A stretch of DNA of 64,000 nt from Cellulomonas sp. Y8 (GCF_008033115.1 NZ_CP041203.1:2790001-2854000), one strand, 5' to 3'; counted from the stretch's first letter, positions 25,319 to 34,130 are shown. Notes: generated by a model from the letters alone, not told the origin. Numbers and translations: made by a program.

Positions 25319-26955
25319 TGCGCACCACCGACCACACCCCGGACGCCCCGGCCGGCACCCGGCGCAGCCGCGCGTCCTGGTTCTGGGACCGCCCGATCGC
25401 GCTCAAGATCTCCGTCTCGCTGCTCGTCCTGGGCGGCACGTTCGCCCTCGTCGGTGGCGTCGGAGCCGTGGCGCTGTACCGTGCGGGCCAGCACCTGGAG
25501 GAGATGTCCGGCCTGACCGGCGACCTGCAGTCGGCGATGTCCGAGCTGCGCACCGCCCAGACCCGCAGCCACCTGCTGGTGCACCGCGCCGCCGAGGCGA
25601 CCGACGACTCGGTGAAGGCGCAGCTGCTCGAGTCCTCGGCGTGGAACGACCGCGACGTCGCCGCGCAGATCGACGCCATCGACGCCTACCCGCAGTCCGA
25701 CACCCGGCAGTGGGCCGACTTCGTGACCCGCTGGGACGCGTGGACCGCCTACCGCGACGGCACGCTGCTGCCGTTCGTGCAGGCGGGCGACCTGCCCGGC
25801 CTGCGCACCGCGCTCGCGGCCGACGCCTCGGCGGACCCCGACTGGGCGGGCCGCGCGCTGGCGCTGGCGCAGGGCCAGGTCGACGCCCAGGTGGACCAGA
25901 TCCTCGCCGACAGCCGCGCGGAGGTGGACCGCACGATCCTCGCGCTGATCGCCGCGTTCGTCGTCGGCGCGGCCCTGTCCGGCCTGCTTGCCGTGCTCGT
26001 CATCCGCCGGATCACCCGGGCGGTGCGCAGCGTGCAGGGCTCGCTCGAGGCGATGGCCGACGGCGACCTCACCGTGACCACGGCGGTGCCGTGGCGGGAC
26101 GAGACCGGTCGGATGGCCGAGGCGCTCGACCAGGCGCAGGAGTCGCTGCGCACGACGCTCGCGGGCGTGGTGGAGGCCGCCGGCTCGGTGGAGACCACCG
26201 CCGCCAGCCTCACCGCGTCGAACGGCGACGTGGTCGCGGGCTCCCAGGAGACCTCGGCCCAGGCGGGCGTCGTCGCCGCGGCGGCCGAGCAGGTGTCCCG
26301 CAACGTGCAGGCGGTCGCCGCCGGCGCGGAGCAGATGGGCGCCAGCATCCGGGAGATCGCGCAGAACGCCTCGCACGCCGCCAAGGTGGCCAGCCAGGCG
26401 ACCGACGTCGCCGCCGCGACCAACGACCAGGTCGCCCGCCTGGGCGTGTCCAGCCAGGAGATCGGCAACGTCGTCAAGGTCATCACGAGCATCGCCGAGC
26501 AGACCAACCTGCTGGCGCTGAACGCGACGATCGAGGCGGCCCGGGCGGGGGAGGCCGGCAAGGGCTTCGCCGTCGTCGCCGGCGAGGTGAAGGAGCTCGC
26601 CCAGGAGACCGCCAAGGCCACGGAGGACATCGCCCGCCGGGTCGAGGCCATCCAGAACGACACCACGGCGGCCGTCACGGCGATCGGGGAGATCTCCCAG
26701 ATCATCGCGTCGATCAACGACTACCAGCTGACGATCGCCAGCGCGGTGGAGGAGCAGACGGCCACCACGACCGAGATGTCGCGGTCCGTCCAGGAGGCCG
26801 CCACGGGGTCGGGTGAGATCGCCAGCAACATCACCGGCGTCGCGGGCGCCGCGGCGCGCTCCGCGGACGTCCTTGGAGGGGTGTCCTCGCAGGTCAACGA
26901 CCTCGCGTCGCTGTCCGCCGACCTGCACGAGCGGGTCGCGCGTTTCACCTACTGA
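25318..26955 (+). CDS. Methyl-accepting chemotaxis protein 4, partner of the sugar-binding lipoprotein
   Basis: Chemoreceptor of 545 residues, translated from an ATG overlapping the upstream binding-protein stop. Helix 1 (about 28-52), a helical sensor (about 53-205; [39 protein letters not shown]), helix 2 (about 208-232), HAMP, then the signalling coil with the invariant tip near 400. The usual start of the coil differs from the other three ([20 protein letters not shown] instead of the [11 protein letters not shown] type). Codon choices in the signalling domain match mcp2. The C-terminus is RVARFTY. Its ligand is inferred to be the loaded binding protein. Confidence 0.93.
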   Translation: MRTTDHTPDAPAGTRRSRASWFWDRPIALKISVSLLVLGGTFALVGGVGAVALYRAGQHLEEMSGLTGDLQSAMSELRTAQTRSHLLVHRAAEATDDSVKAQLLESSAWNDRDVAAQIDAIDAYPQSDTRQWADFVTRWDAWTAYRDGTLLPFVQAGDLPGLRTALAADASADPDWAGRALALAQGQVDAQVDQILADSRAEVDRTILALIAAFVVGAALSGLLAVLVIRRITRAVRSVQGSLEAMADGDLTVTTAVPWRDETGRMAEALDQAQESLRTTLAGVVEAAGSVETTAASLTASNGDVVAGSQETSAQAGVVAAAAEQVSRNVQAVAAGAEQMGASIREIAQNASHAAKVASQATDVAAATNDQVARLGVSSQEIGNVVKVITSIAEQTNLLALNATIEAARAGEAGKGFAVVAGEVKELAQETAKATEDIARRVEAIQNDTTAAVTAIGEISQIIASINDYQLTIASAVEEQTATTTEMSRSVQEAATGSGEIASNITGVAGAAARSADVLGGVSSQVNDLASLSADLHERVARFTY

Positions 26956-26982
26956 CGGCACCCACCGGGCCGCCCCGGCGGC

Positions 26983-27009
26983 TCAGGAACCGGCCGCACC
27001 GACCGATCA
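26983..27009 (+). promoter_or_regulatory. Sigma-28-like promoter for cheB-cheR-cheY-cheX
   Basis: TCAG (26983-26986), 15 nt, ACCGATCA (27002-27009), about 50 nt before the cheB GTG. Confidence 0.6.
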
Positions 27010-27058
27010 GAACCACGAACCCGGCCGGTGCGGCCGGTCCGCATGTGAGGGGAACGAC

Positions 27059-28252
27059 GTGACCAGGATCCGTGTGCTGGTGGTCGACGACTCGGTCGTC
27101 GTCCGCCGGCTGGTGACGGACTCGCTCTCGCGCGACCCCGACATCGAGGTGGTGGGCTTCGCCTCCAACGGGCGCATCGCGCTCGCGAAGGTCGACCAGC
27201 TGGCCCCCGACCTCGTCACCATGGACATCGAGATGCCGGAGATGAACGGCATCGAGGCGGTGCGCGCGCTGCGCCGCAACCGGCACACCATGCCGATCAT
27301 CATGTTCTCCACGCTCACCGAGCGCGGCGCGTCCGCCACCCTGGACGCCCTCGTCGCCGGCGCGACGGACTACGTGACCAAGCCCGCGAACGTCGGCAGC
27401 GTCCAGGAGTCGCTGGACCGCGTCGCGAGCGAGCTCATCCCGAAGATCAAGGCGCTCGTGCCGCACCGGGCGGGGGCCGCAGGGGCGCTCCCGTCCGCCG
27501 CCGGCCCGGCCGGGGGCGCGGCACCGGCCGGTGCCCCCGCGCCGCGCGCCCGCCTCGCCGCGGGTGCCGCCCCGATCGCCTCCTCGGCGAACGCCCGCCG
27601 CCCGGTCGTCACCCGGCAGGCACCCGCGCCGCACCCGGTCAGCGCCGTGATCATCGGCTCGTCGACCGGCGGCCCCGAGGCGCTGTCGAAGGTCATCGGC
27701 GCCCTGTCGGCGCCGCCGTCGGTGCCCGTGCTCGTCGTGCAGCACATGCCGCCGGTGTTCACCCGCCAGCTCGCCGCCCGGCTCGACCGGCTCGGCCCGG
27801 CCACCGTCGTGGAGGCCGCCGACGGCGACCTGCTGCAGCCCGGCACCGTCTACATCGCCCCCGGCGACCACCACCTCGAGCTGAGCCGGTCCGCGGGCCA
27901 GCTCCGCGTGAAGCTCACCGACGGCCCGCCGGTCAACTTCTGCCGTCCCGCCGTCGACGTGCTGTTCCGGTCGGCGGTCCGCGAGCTCGGCGGCCAGCTG
28001 CTCGCCCTCGTGCTCACGGGCATGGGCGCGGACGGCCGCACCGGGTGCGAGGACGTCGTCGGCGCCGGCGGCACCGTCGTGGTGCAGGACGAGCCCACCA
28101 GCGTCGTCTGGGGCATGCCCGGTGCGGTCGCGACCGCCGGGTTCGCCCACCGCGTGCTCCCCCTGGGCGAGGTCGCCCCCACCCTCGAGTCCGTGCTGGC
28201 CCGCGCCGGCTCCGGACGCCCCGCAGCAGCCCCGATCGGAGGTCGGCCGTGA
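27059..28252 (+). CDS. cheB: Chemotaxis methylesterase/response regulator CheB
   Basis: CheB removes methyl groups from receptor glutamates when phosphorylated by CheA. The 397-residue product has a receiver domain (1-125, VLVVDDS, phospho-acceptor Asp56 in TMDIEMPEMNG), a Pro/Ala linker (about 140-190) and the methylesterase domain with catalytic Ser in IIGSSTGGPEAL, His in VVQHMPPVFT and Asp in LTGMGADG. GTG start after GAGGGGAACGAC. The stop overlaps cheR (GTGA). It heads a six-gene operon. Confidence 0.95.
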   Translation: MTRIRVLVVDDSVVVRRLVTDSLSRDPDIEVVGFASNGRIALAKVDQLAPDLVTMDIEMPEMNGIEAVRALRRNRHTMPIIMFSTLTERGASATLDALVAGATDYVTKPANVGSVQESLDRVASELIPKIKALVPHRAGAAGALPSAAGPAGGAAPAGAPAPRARLAAGAAPIASSANARRPVVTRQAPAPHPVSAVIIGSSTGGPEALSKVIGALSAPPSVPVLVVQHMPPVFTRQLAARLDRLGPATVVEAADGDLLQPGTVYIAPGDHHLELSRSAGQLRVKLTDGPPVNFCRPAVDVLFRSAVRELGGQLLALVLTGMGADGRTGCEDVVGAGGTVVVQDEPTSVVWGMPGAVATAGFAHRVLPLGEVAPTLESVLARAGSGRPAAAPIGGRP

Positions 28253-29259
28253 GCCTGACCCAGGACACCTTCGCCTTCGTCGCCGACGTCGTGCGGCGGC
28301 GCAGCGCCATCCAGCTGGAGGCAGGCAAGGAGTACCTCGTGGAGAGCCGGCTGCTGCCGCTCGCCCGCGACGGGGGCCACGCCGGCGTCGACGCCTACGT
28401 CCGCGAGGTGCGCGCCGCGCGCCGCGAGTCCGACCTGGCCGACATCGTCGAGGCGCTCACCACCAACGAGACCTCGTGGTTCCGGGACAACACGCCGTTC
28501 TCCGCGCTCCGGACGCACATCGTCCCGGGCCTGCGCGCCGAGCGCACGGTGCTGGACGGCCTGCGGGTGTGGTCCGCCGCCTGCTCCACCGGGCAGGAGC
28601 CGTACTCCATCGCGATGACCCTGACCGACGTGCTCGGCCCCGGCGCCCGGTTCGACATCACCGCCACCGACCTGTCCGACCAGGTGCTGGCGCAGGCCCG
28701 GTCCGGCCGGTACTCGCAGCTCGAGGTCAACCGGGGCCTTCCCGCGCCGATGATGGTCCGCTGGTTCCAGCGCAACGGCCACGACTGGCAGATCGCCGAC
28801 GAGCTGCGCCGCACGATCGCGTTCACCAAGCACAACCTGCTCGACCCGGCGCCCCCCGGCCCGTTCGACATCGTGTTCCTGCGCAACGTGCTCATCTACT
28901 TCGACCTCGAGACCAAGCGCTCGATCCTCGGCCGGGTGCACCGCGCCCTCCGCCCCGGCGGGTACCTGGTGCTCGGCGCCGCGGAGACCACCATCGGCGT
29001 CGACGGCGACTGGGAGCGGGTCCCCGTCGAGCGCGGGTCCGTGTACCGCCCGGTGCAGGCCGGCGCCGTGCCGGCCCCCCGGCCGGCCCTCGGCACCCTC
29101 ACCGGCGCCGCCGTCGCGGTCCCGGCGGCGGCACCCCGCGTGCCCGTCGCCGCGACCCCCACGACCACCTGGCCCGTCCAGCCCCGACCGGCCACCACCC
29201 TGCCCACCGCGCCGAGGCGCCCTGCCGGACCGGCATTCGAACAAGGAGTGACGCGATGA
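28249..29259 (+). CDS. cheR: Chemotaxis receptor methyltransferase CheR
   Basis: CheR uses S-adenosylmethionine to methylate receptor glutamates. The 336-residue product has the N-terminal helical domain (VADVVRRRSAIQLEAGKEYL at about 10-29), the hallmark LTTNETSWFRD, the SAM-binding region VWSAACSTGQEPYSIAM, and DIVFLRNVLIYFD. After about 275 the sequence is a Pro/Ala/Thr tail with no beta-subdomain pentapeptide pocket that I can identify. The GTG overlaps the cheB stop; the end overlaps cheY1. Confidence 0.95.
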   Translation: MSLTQDTFAFVADVVRRRSAIQLEAGKEYLVESRLLPLARDGGHAGVDAYVREVRAARRESDLADIVEALTTNETSWFRDNTPFSALRTHIVPGLRAERTVLDGLRVWSAACSTGQEPYSIAMTLTDVLGPGARFDITATDLSDQVLAQARSGRYSQLEVNRGLPAPMMVRWFQRNGHDWQIADELRRTIAFTKHNLLDPAPPGPFDIVFLRNVLIYFDLETKRSILGRVHRALRPGGYLVLGAAETTIGVDGDWERVPVERGSVYRPVQAGAVPAPRPALGTLTGAAVAVPAAAPRVPVAATPTTTWPVQPRPATTLPTAPRRPAGPAFEQGVTR

Positions 29260-29639
29260 GAGCACTGGTCATCGACGACTCGCGGACGATGCGACGCATC
29301 GTCGCGGGCGCCCTGGAGGACCTGGGGTTCAGCACCGTCCAGGCCGGGGACGGGCAGCAGGCGCTGGACCTGCTCGAGTCCGGGGAGGAGGTCGACCTCG
29401 CCTGCATCGACTGGAACATGCCGGTCATGGACGGCCTCACGTTCGTCACGAAGGTCCGGGCCAACCCGGCCTGGCGCAACATCACGCTGATGATGGTCAC
29501 CACCGAGAGCGAGCACGGGCAGATCGTGCGCGCGCTCGCGGCGGGCGCCCACGAGTACCTGATCAAGCCGTTCACCACCGATGCCATCCGCGACAAGCTC
29601 GACCTGCTCGGGCTCGTCCCCGCCGAGGAGCCCGTATGA
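29256..29639 (+). CDS. cheY: Response regulator CheY, copy 1
   Basis: Single-domain receiver of 127 residues. Acid pair in LVIDDSRTMRR, phospho-acceptor Asp52 in CIDWNMPVMDGL, switch Thr in MMVTTES, and Lys in LIKPFT. It carries the CheA signal to the motor. The ATG overlaps the cheR stop (ATGA), and its own stop overlaps cheX. It pairs with the adjacent cheX; a second such pair follows. Which of the two CheYs contacts the switch is not clear, since FliM lacks the classical docking peptide. Confidence 0.92.
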   Translation: MRALVIDDSRTMRRIVAGALEDLGFSTVQAGDGQQALDLLESGEEVDLACIDWNMPVMDGLTFVTKVRANPAWRNITLMMVTTESEHGQIVRALAAGAHEYLIKPFTTDAIRDKLDLLGLVPAEEPV

Positions 29640-30091
29640 CCGCCGCCGCCGTGGAGCAGGACCAGGTGTTCGCGATCGCCGAGGAGGTGTTCGCGGCGAT
29701 GATCGACGGGGAGCCCGGCTACCTCCGCCCCTGGGAGGGCGAGGTGCCCGCCCCCGCGGAGCCCCTGGCCGCCTGGGTGGACGTGCACGGCGAGCTCGCC
29801 GGGCGCGCCGCCGTCACCACCGACGTCCCCACCGCGCACGAGCTGACCCGCGCCCTGCTCGGCATGGGCGCGGACGAGCCCGTCGGCCCCGAGGACCTGC
29901 AGGACGCGTTCGGCGAGGTCGCCAACGTCGTCGGCGGGAACATCAAGGCGCTGCTCCCGACCCAGGGCACCCTCGGGCTGCCCCAGGTCGAGTCGGCGCT
30001 CCCCGCGGCTCCCGCCGGGTCGCTCACGCACGAGCTGCGCCTCGACTGGCGCGGCCGTCCGATCGTCGTCGTGGTCTCGCTGTTCCAGTGA
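29636..30091 (+). CDS. cheX: CheX-family CheY-P phosphatase
   Basis: CheX hydrolyses CheY-phosphate and so terminates the signal. The 151-residue protein carries the family signature in AFGEVANVVGGNIKALLP, with the catalytic pair Glu94 and Asn97 (E-x-x-N, as in Thermotoga CheX E96/N99). The rest follows the fold (LAAWVDVHGELAGRAAVTTD, HELRLDWRGRPIVVVVSLF). The ATG overlaps cheY1 (ATGA). The motif is clear, the partner is inferred from the coupling. Confidence 0.82.
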   Translation: MTAAAVEQDQVFAIAEEVFAAMIDGEPGYLRPWEGEVPAPAEPLAAWVDVHGELAGRAAVTTDVPTAHELTRALLGMGADEPVGPEDLQDAFGEVANVVGGNIKALLPTQGTLGLPQVESALPAAPAGSLTHELRLDWRGRPIVVVVSLFQ

Positions 30092-30158
30092 GCCCCGGCA
30101 CCACCCAGACCCCCGCGTCCACCGTCGCGGGACCCGCCACCGAAGGGAAGTGACGAGC

Positions 30159-30521
30159 ATGATCCGCGTGCTCATCGCCGACGACAGCCGGGTGATGCGG
30201 CAGATCGTGATCCGCACGCTGCGCCAGGCCGGCTACGACTGGGACGTCCGCGAGGCGTCCGACGGCCAGGAGGCCCTCGAGGCCGTGCGGGCCGACGAGC
30301 CCGACGTCATCCTGTCCGACTGGAACATGCCGAACCTGACGGGCATCGACCTGCTGCGCGCCCTGCGCGCCGAGGGGTTCGGCACCCCGCTCGGGTTCGT
30401 GACCTCCGAGGGCTCCGAGGAGATGCGCACCACGGCCGAGGAGGCCGGCGCGCTGTTCCTCATCGCCAAGCCGTTCACCGCGGACACCTTCCGCGAGGCG
30501 ATCGACCCGGTGCTGGCATGA
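30159..30521 (+). CDS. cheY: Response regulator CheY, copy 2
   Basis: Single-domain receiver of 120 residues with VLIADDSRVMRQ, phospho-acceptor Asp54 in LSDWNMPNLTG, FVTSEGSEE and IAKPFT. It differs from copy 1 throughout, so it is not a recent duplicate. The ATG at 30159 is chosen; a GTG nine bases upstream is too close to AAGGGAAG. It begins 67 nt after cheX and overlaps the next gene by 4 nt, making a second receiver-phosphatase pair. Confidence 0.9.
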   Translation: MIRVLIADDSRVMRQIVIRTLRQAGYDWDVREASDGQEALEAVRADEPDVILSDWNMPNLTGIDLLRALRAEGFGTPLGFVTSEGSEEMRTTAEEAGALFLIAKPFTADTFREAIDPVLA

Positions 30522-31006
30522 GCGACGCCACGCCGCTGCCCGCGGCCATGGAGGTGCGCGAGCACTGGGAGGGCCTGGTCGGGCGGGACATCACCGTCAC
30601 GACCGGCGGCCCGATGGTCGACCCGGTGCTGAACGGCGGGGCGCTGGTCGGCGTCTACGTCGACAAGCTCATGAAGCTGTCCGCGCTCGTGCTGTTCGAC
30701 CTGCCGCTCGCCGCCCACCTGGGCGCGTCGATCGCGCTGGTCCCGGCCCGCACCGCGCAGACCGCCGTCGAGGAGGAGCAGCTGCCCTCGGCCCTGGCCG
30801 AGAACGCCGGCGAGATCCTCAACGTCACCGCCGCGCTGTTCAACGTCGGCGACGCCCCGCACCTCAAGCTGGACAAGTGGTACGCCCCGCGCGAGCCGCT
30901 GCCGGCCGACGTGGCGCAGTGGGTGCTGGCGTACGTGCGCCGGCTCGACCTGGAGGTCGAGGTGTCCGGCTACGGCAAGGGCACGGCGTCGGTGCTGGTC
31001 ATCTGA
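30518..31006 (+). CDS. CheX/CheC-like protein paired with CheY2
   Basis: 162-residue protein translated from an ATG overlapping cheY2. It contains LAENAGEILNVTAALFN, an E-x-x-N helix (Glu99, Asn102) like that of CheC/CheX/FliY phosphatases. The beta-rich parts (RDITVTTGGPM, SALVLFDLPLAAHLGASIAL, LEVEVSGYGKGTASVLVI) suit that fold. Overall similarity to the first CheX is low. I call it a probable phosphatase for CheY2. It closes the operon; a strong hairpin follows 10 nt later. Confidence 0.6.
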   Translation: MSDATPLPAAMEVREHWEGLVGRDITVTTGGPMVDPVLNGGALVGVYVDKLMKLSALVLFDLPLAAHLGASIALVPARTAQTAVEEEQLPSALAENAGEILNVTAALFNVGDAPHLKLDKWYAPREPLPADVAQWVLAYVRRLDLEVEVSGYGKGTASVLVI

Positions 31007-31016
31007 CACCTCCCGC

Positions 31017-31058
31017 CGCGACGCGGCCCGGGTCCGGCGACGGGCCCGGGCCGTCGCG
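31017..31058 (+). terminator. Hairpin terminator of the cheB operon
   Basis: CGCGACG-CGGCCCGGG (31017-31032) pairs with 31045-31058 with one bulged base, directly after the last che gene. Confidence 0.65.
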
Positions 31059-31091
31059 TGTTCCGGGCCGGTGAACGCTTCCCGGACACCG

Positions 31092-31121
31092 GCGACCGAG
31101 GGGTCACCCGTCCGCCATACT
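31092..31121 (+). promoter_or_regulatory. Promoter of the purine permease gene (leaderless)
   Basis: GCGACC (31092-31097), 18 nt, CATACT (31116-31121). The ATG follows after 7 nt and there is no Shine-Dalgarno (only C residues precede the ATG). Confidence 0.5.
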
Positions 31122-31128
31122 TCCCCCC

Positions 31129-32613
31129 ATGTCCACCACCTCCCCGCGGGCGACCGCTCCGGCGTCCGCCGCGCCGAAGAACGCGGTCGACCGGTTCTTC
31201 AAGATCTCCGAGCGCGGGTCGACCATCGGCACCGAGATCCGCGGCGGTCTCGTCACCTTCTTCACGATGAGCTACATCATCGTGCTGAACCCGCTCATCC
31301 TCGGGACCGTCCAGGACGGCTCCGGCAACTTCCTGGGCGGCGGCTCCGAGCCGAACATCCCGATGATCGCCGCGACCACCGCCCTGGTCGCAGGCGTCAT
31401 GTCGATCCTCATGGGCGTCGTGGCCAACTTCCCGCTGGCGCTCGCCGCGGGCCTCGGCCTCAACGCCGTCGTCGCGTACTCGATCGCCTCGCTGCCCGAC
31501 ATGACCTGGGCCGACGCGATGGGCATCGTGGTGCTCGAGGGCCTGATCATCCTCGTCCTGGTGCTCACCGGGTTCCGGGAGGCCGTGTTCCGCGCGGTCC
31601 CCATGGAGCTCAAGACCGCGATCAGCGTCGGCATCGGCCTGTTCATCGCGTTCATCGGGCTGTTCGACGCCGGCTTCGTGCGCATCCCGTTCAGCCAGGC
31701 GACGCCGGTCGAGCTGGGCATCGGCGGCTCGCTGGGCTCCTGGCCGCTGCTGGTGTTCGTCGTCGGCCTGTTCCTCGCGATCATCCTGATGGCCCGCAAG
31801 GTGCACGGCGCGATCCTCATCGCCATCGCCACCTCGACGGTGCTGGCGATCGTCGTGGAGGCCGTCGGCAACCTCGGCGAGCGCTCGGCCGACAACCCCG
31901 ACGGCTGGTCGCTGGCCGTCCCGGCCGTGCCGGACTCCGTCGTCGCCGCGCCGGACTTCTCGCTGCTGGGGCAGTTCTCGCTGTTCGGCTCGATCGAGAA
32001 GATCGGGGTCGTCGCGGTGATCCTGCTCGTGTTCTCGGTGATGATCGCCGACTTCTTCGACACGATGGGCACGATGGTCGCCGTCGGCGGCGAGGCGGGC
32101 CTGCTCGACAAGGAGGGCAACCCGCCCCGCACCCGGCAGATCCTGGTCGTGGACTCGATCGCCGCGGCCGCGGGCGGCGCCGCCTCGGTGTCGTCGAACA
32201 CCTCGTACGTCGAGTCCGCCGCGGGCGTCGGCGACGGCGCGCGCACCGGCCTGGCGTCGGTCACGACCGGCGTCGCGTTCCTGCTCGCGACCTTCCTCGC
32301 GCCGCTGGTCGGCATGGTGCCGTTCGAGGCGGCCACCCCGGCGCTGGTCGTCGTCGGCTTCCTCATGGTCATGCAGGTGTCCGGGATCGACTGGAAGAAC
32401 TTCGAGGTCGCGGTCCCGGCGTTCCTGACGATCGTCCTGATGCCGTTCTCGTACTCGATCACGGTCGGCATCGGCGCGGGCGTCATCTCGTTCGTCGTGC
32501 TGAAGCTGGCGCTCGGCAAGGTGCGCAAGGTGCACCCCCTCATGTGGGTCGCCGCGGCGCTGTTCGTCGTGTACTTCCTCATCGGCCCGATCAAGTCCTG
32601 GCTGGGCGTCTGA
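31129..32613 (+). CDS. NCS2-family purine permease (AzgA/PbuG type)
   Basis: Membrane permease of 494 residues, probably taking up hypoxanthine, guanine or adenine by proton symport. Family features are GTEIRGGLVTFFTMSYIIVL and NPLIL at about 35-60, ANFPLALAAGLGLNAVVAYS (about 100-119), FREAVFRAVPMELKTAISVGIG, and the conserved DFFDTMGTMVAVGGEAGLLD (about 307-326). About 12-14 membrane segments fill residues 40-490. No neighbour suggests a pathway. The exact purine cannot be read from sequence. Confidence 0.9.
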   Translation: MSTTSPRATAPASAAPKNAVDRFFKISERGSTIGTEIRGGLVTFFTMSYIIVLNPLILGTVQDGSGNFLGGGSEPNIPMIAATTALVAGVMSILMGVVANFPLALAAGLGLNAVVAYSIASLPDMTWADAMGIVVLEGLIILVLVLTGFREAVFRAVPMELKTAISVGIGLFIAFIGLFDAGFVRIPFSQATPVELGIGGSLGSWPLLVFVVGLFLAIILMARKVHGAILIAIATSTVLAIVVEAVGNLGERSADNPDGWSLAVPAVPDSVVAAPDFSLLGQFSLFGSIEKIGVVAVILLVFSVMIADFFDTMGTMVAVGGEAGLLDKEGNPPRTRQILVVDSIAAAAGGAASVSSNTSYVESAAGVGDGARTGLASVTTGVAFLLATFLAPLVGMVPFEAATPALVVVGFLMVMQVSGIDWKNFEVAVPAFLTIVLMPFSYSITVGIGAGVISFVVLKLALGKVRKVHPLMWVAAALFVVYFLIGPIKSWLGV

Positions 32614-32636
32614 CCAGCCGCGTCTCACCCTGACCG

Positions 32637-32667
32637 CGCCCGCCCGGACCTCGCGTCCGGGCGGGCG
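32637..32667 (+). terminator. Hairpin terminator after the permease
   Basis: Perfect 13-bp arms (32637-32649, 32655-32667) with a 5-nt loop and a short T-containing tail. Confidence 0.7.
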
Positions 32668-32760
32668 TCGTCGTGGGTGGGGGCTCGGTGGGGCCCGGCG
32701 GTAGGTGGCGGGCCGCGGTAGGTTCACACACGTCCTCCGCGATCTGACAAAGGGTTCCCC

Positions 32761-34086
32761 ATGCGCGTCTCCGTCATCGGCTGCGGCTACCTCGGCGCGG
32801 TGCACGCCGCGAGCATGGCGAAGCTCGGGCACACCGTGGTCGGGGTCGACGTGGACGCCGCGAAGGTCGCCCTGCTCGCCTCGGGCACCGCGCCGTTCTT
32901 CGAGCCGGGCCTGCCGGAGCTGCTGGCCGAGGTCGGCGGCGACGGGCGCCTCGTGTTCGACACCGACATGGCCGCGGTCGCCGGCGCGACCGTGCACTTC
33001 CTGTGCGTCGGCACCCCGCAGAAGCACGGCGAGTTCCGCGCCGACCTCACCTACGTCGAGGACGCGTTCGCGGCGCTGCTGCCGCACCTGCAGCCGGGCG
33101 ACCTGGTCGTCGGCAAGTCGACCGTCCCGGTGGGGACCGCCGAGGCGCTGGCGGAGCGGCTCGAGGGCACCGGCGCCACGCTGGTGTGGAACCCGGAGTT
33201 CCTGCGCGAGGGCTTCGCCGTGCAGGACACGCTGCACCCCGACCGCCTCGTCTACGGCCTGCCGGCCGACGAGGACGGCACCCCGACCGCCGAGGGCGAG
33301 CGGGCCCGTGGGGTCCTCGACGAGGTGTACGCCGCGCCGCTCGCGGACCACACGCCGCTCGTGGTCACCGACTACGCGACCGCCCAGCTGGTGAAGGTCG
33401 CGGCCAACAGCTTCCTGGCGACCAAGATCTCGTTCATCAACGCGATGGCCGAGCTGTGCGAGGCGACCGGTGCGGACGTCACCCGGCTCGCGGACGCCAT
33501 CGGGTACGACGACCGGATCGGGCGGCGGTTCCTCAACGCGGGGCTCGGGTTCGGCGGCGGCTGCCTGCCCAAGGACATCCGGGCGTTCATGGCGCGCGCG
33601 GGCGAGCTCGGCGTCGACCAGGCCCTGTCCTTCCTCCGGGAGGTCGACGCGATCAACATGCGGCGGCGGGTGCGGATGGTGGACCTGGCCCGCGAGGTGT
33701 GCGACGGCTCGATCGTCGGCCGGCGGATCGCGGTGCTGGGCGCGGCGTTCAAGCCGGACTCGGACGACATCCGGGACTCGCCCGCGCTGTCGGTCGCCGC
33801 GCAGATGCAGCTGCAGGGCGCGCAGGTCGTGGTGACCGACCCGCAGGCGGTGGAGAACGCGCGGCGCGCGTGGCCCGGGCTCGCGTTCGCGGCGACGGTC
33901 GAGGAGGCGGTCGCGGGCGCGGACGTGGTGCTGCTGGCGACGGAGTGGGCGGAGTACCGCGCGCTGGACCCGGTGGCGCTGGGCGCCCTGGTCGCGCGCC
34001 GGGCCGTCCTGGACGGCCGCAACGTCCTCGACCCACGCGCGTGGCGCGCCGCGGGCTGGACCTACCGCGCCCTGGGCCGCCCCTGA
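32761..34086 (+). CDS. ugd: UDP-glucose 6-dehydrogenase
   Basis: Oxidises UDP-glucose to UDP-glucuronate with two NAD+, supplying uronic acids for cell-surface glycans. The 441-residue protein has an N-terminal Rossmann motif (VIGCGYLGAVHAASMAKLGH), the family strings FFEPGLPEL, VHFLCVGTPQ, STVPVGTAE, NPEFLREGFAVQD and HPDRLVYG, and the catalytic Cys268 in FGGGCLPKDIRAF. The C-terminal UDP-binding half contains LGAAFKPDSDDIRDSPAL. ATG after AAAGGG. A TAGGTT box stands about 37 nt upstream. No other nucleotide-sugar gene is adjacent. Confidence 0.95.
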   Translation: MRVSVIGCGYLGAVHAASMAKLGHTVVGVDVDAAKVALLASGTAPFFEPGLPELLAEVGGDGRLVFDTDMAAVAGATVHFLCVGTPQKHGEFRADLTYVEDAFAALLPHLQPGDLVVGKSTVPVGTAEALAERLEGTGATLVWNPEFLREGFAVQDTLHPDRLVYGLPADEDGTPTAEGERARGVLDEVYAAPLADHTPLVVTDYATAQLVKVAANSFLATKISFINAMAELCEATGADVTRLADAIGYDDRIGRRFLNAGLGFGGGCLPKDIRAFMARAGELGVDQALSFLREVDAINMRRRVRMVDLAREVCDGSIVGRRIAVLGAAFKPDSDDIRDSPALSVAAQMQLQGAQVVVTDPQAVENARRAWPGLAFAATVEEAVAGADVVLLATEWAEYRALDPVALGALVARRAVLDGRNVLDPRAWRAAGWTYRALGRP

Positions 34087-34130
34087 CCCGCGCGCTCCTC
34101 CGCGCCCGCCCCTGCTTGCCGCCTCCCGTT

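Noticed and set aside
20239..26955. A 6.7-kb continuous open frame on the plus strand
   Set aside because: Only its last 1.6 kb (mcp4) is coding. The rest is Arg/Gly/Asp-rich shadow sequence out of frame with mcp2, mcp3 and the binding protein, an effect of high GC third positions.
20160..26955. The RVARFTY C-terminus of three receptors as a CheR/CheB tether
   Set aside because: It resembles the ordinary end of the receptor coil; it lacks the NWETF pattern and CheR shows no clear pocket. Noted but not claimed.
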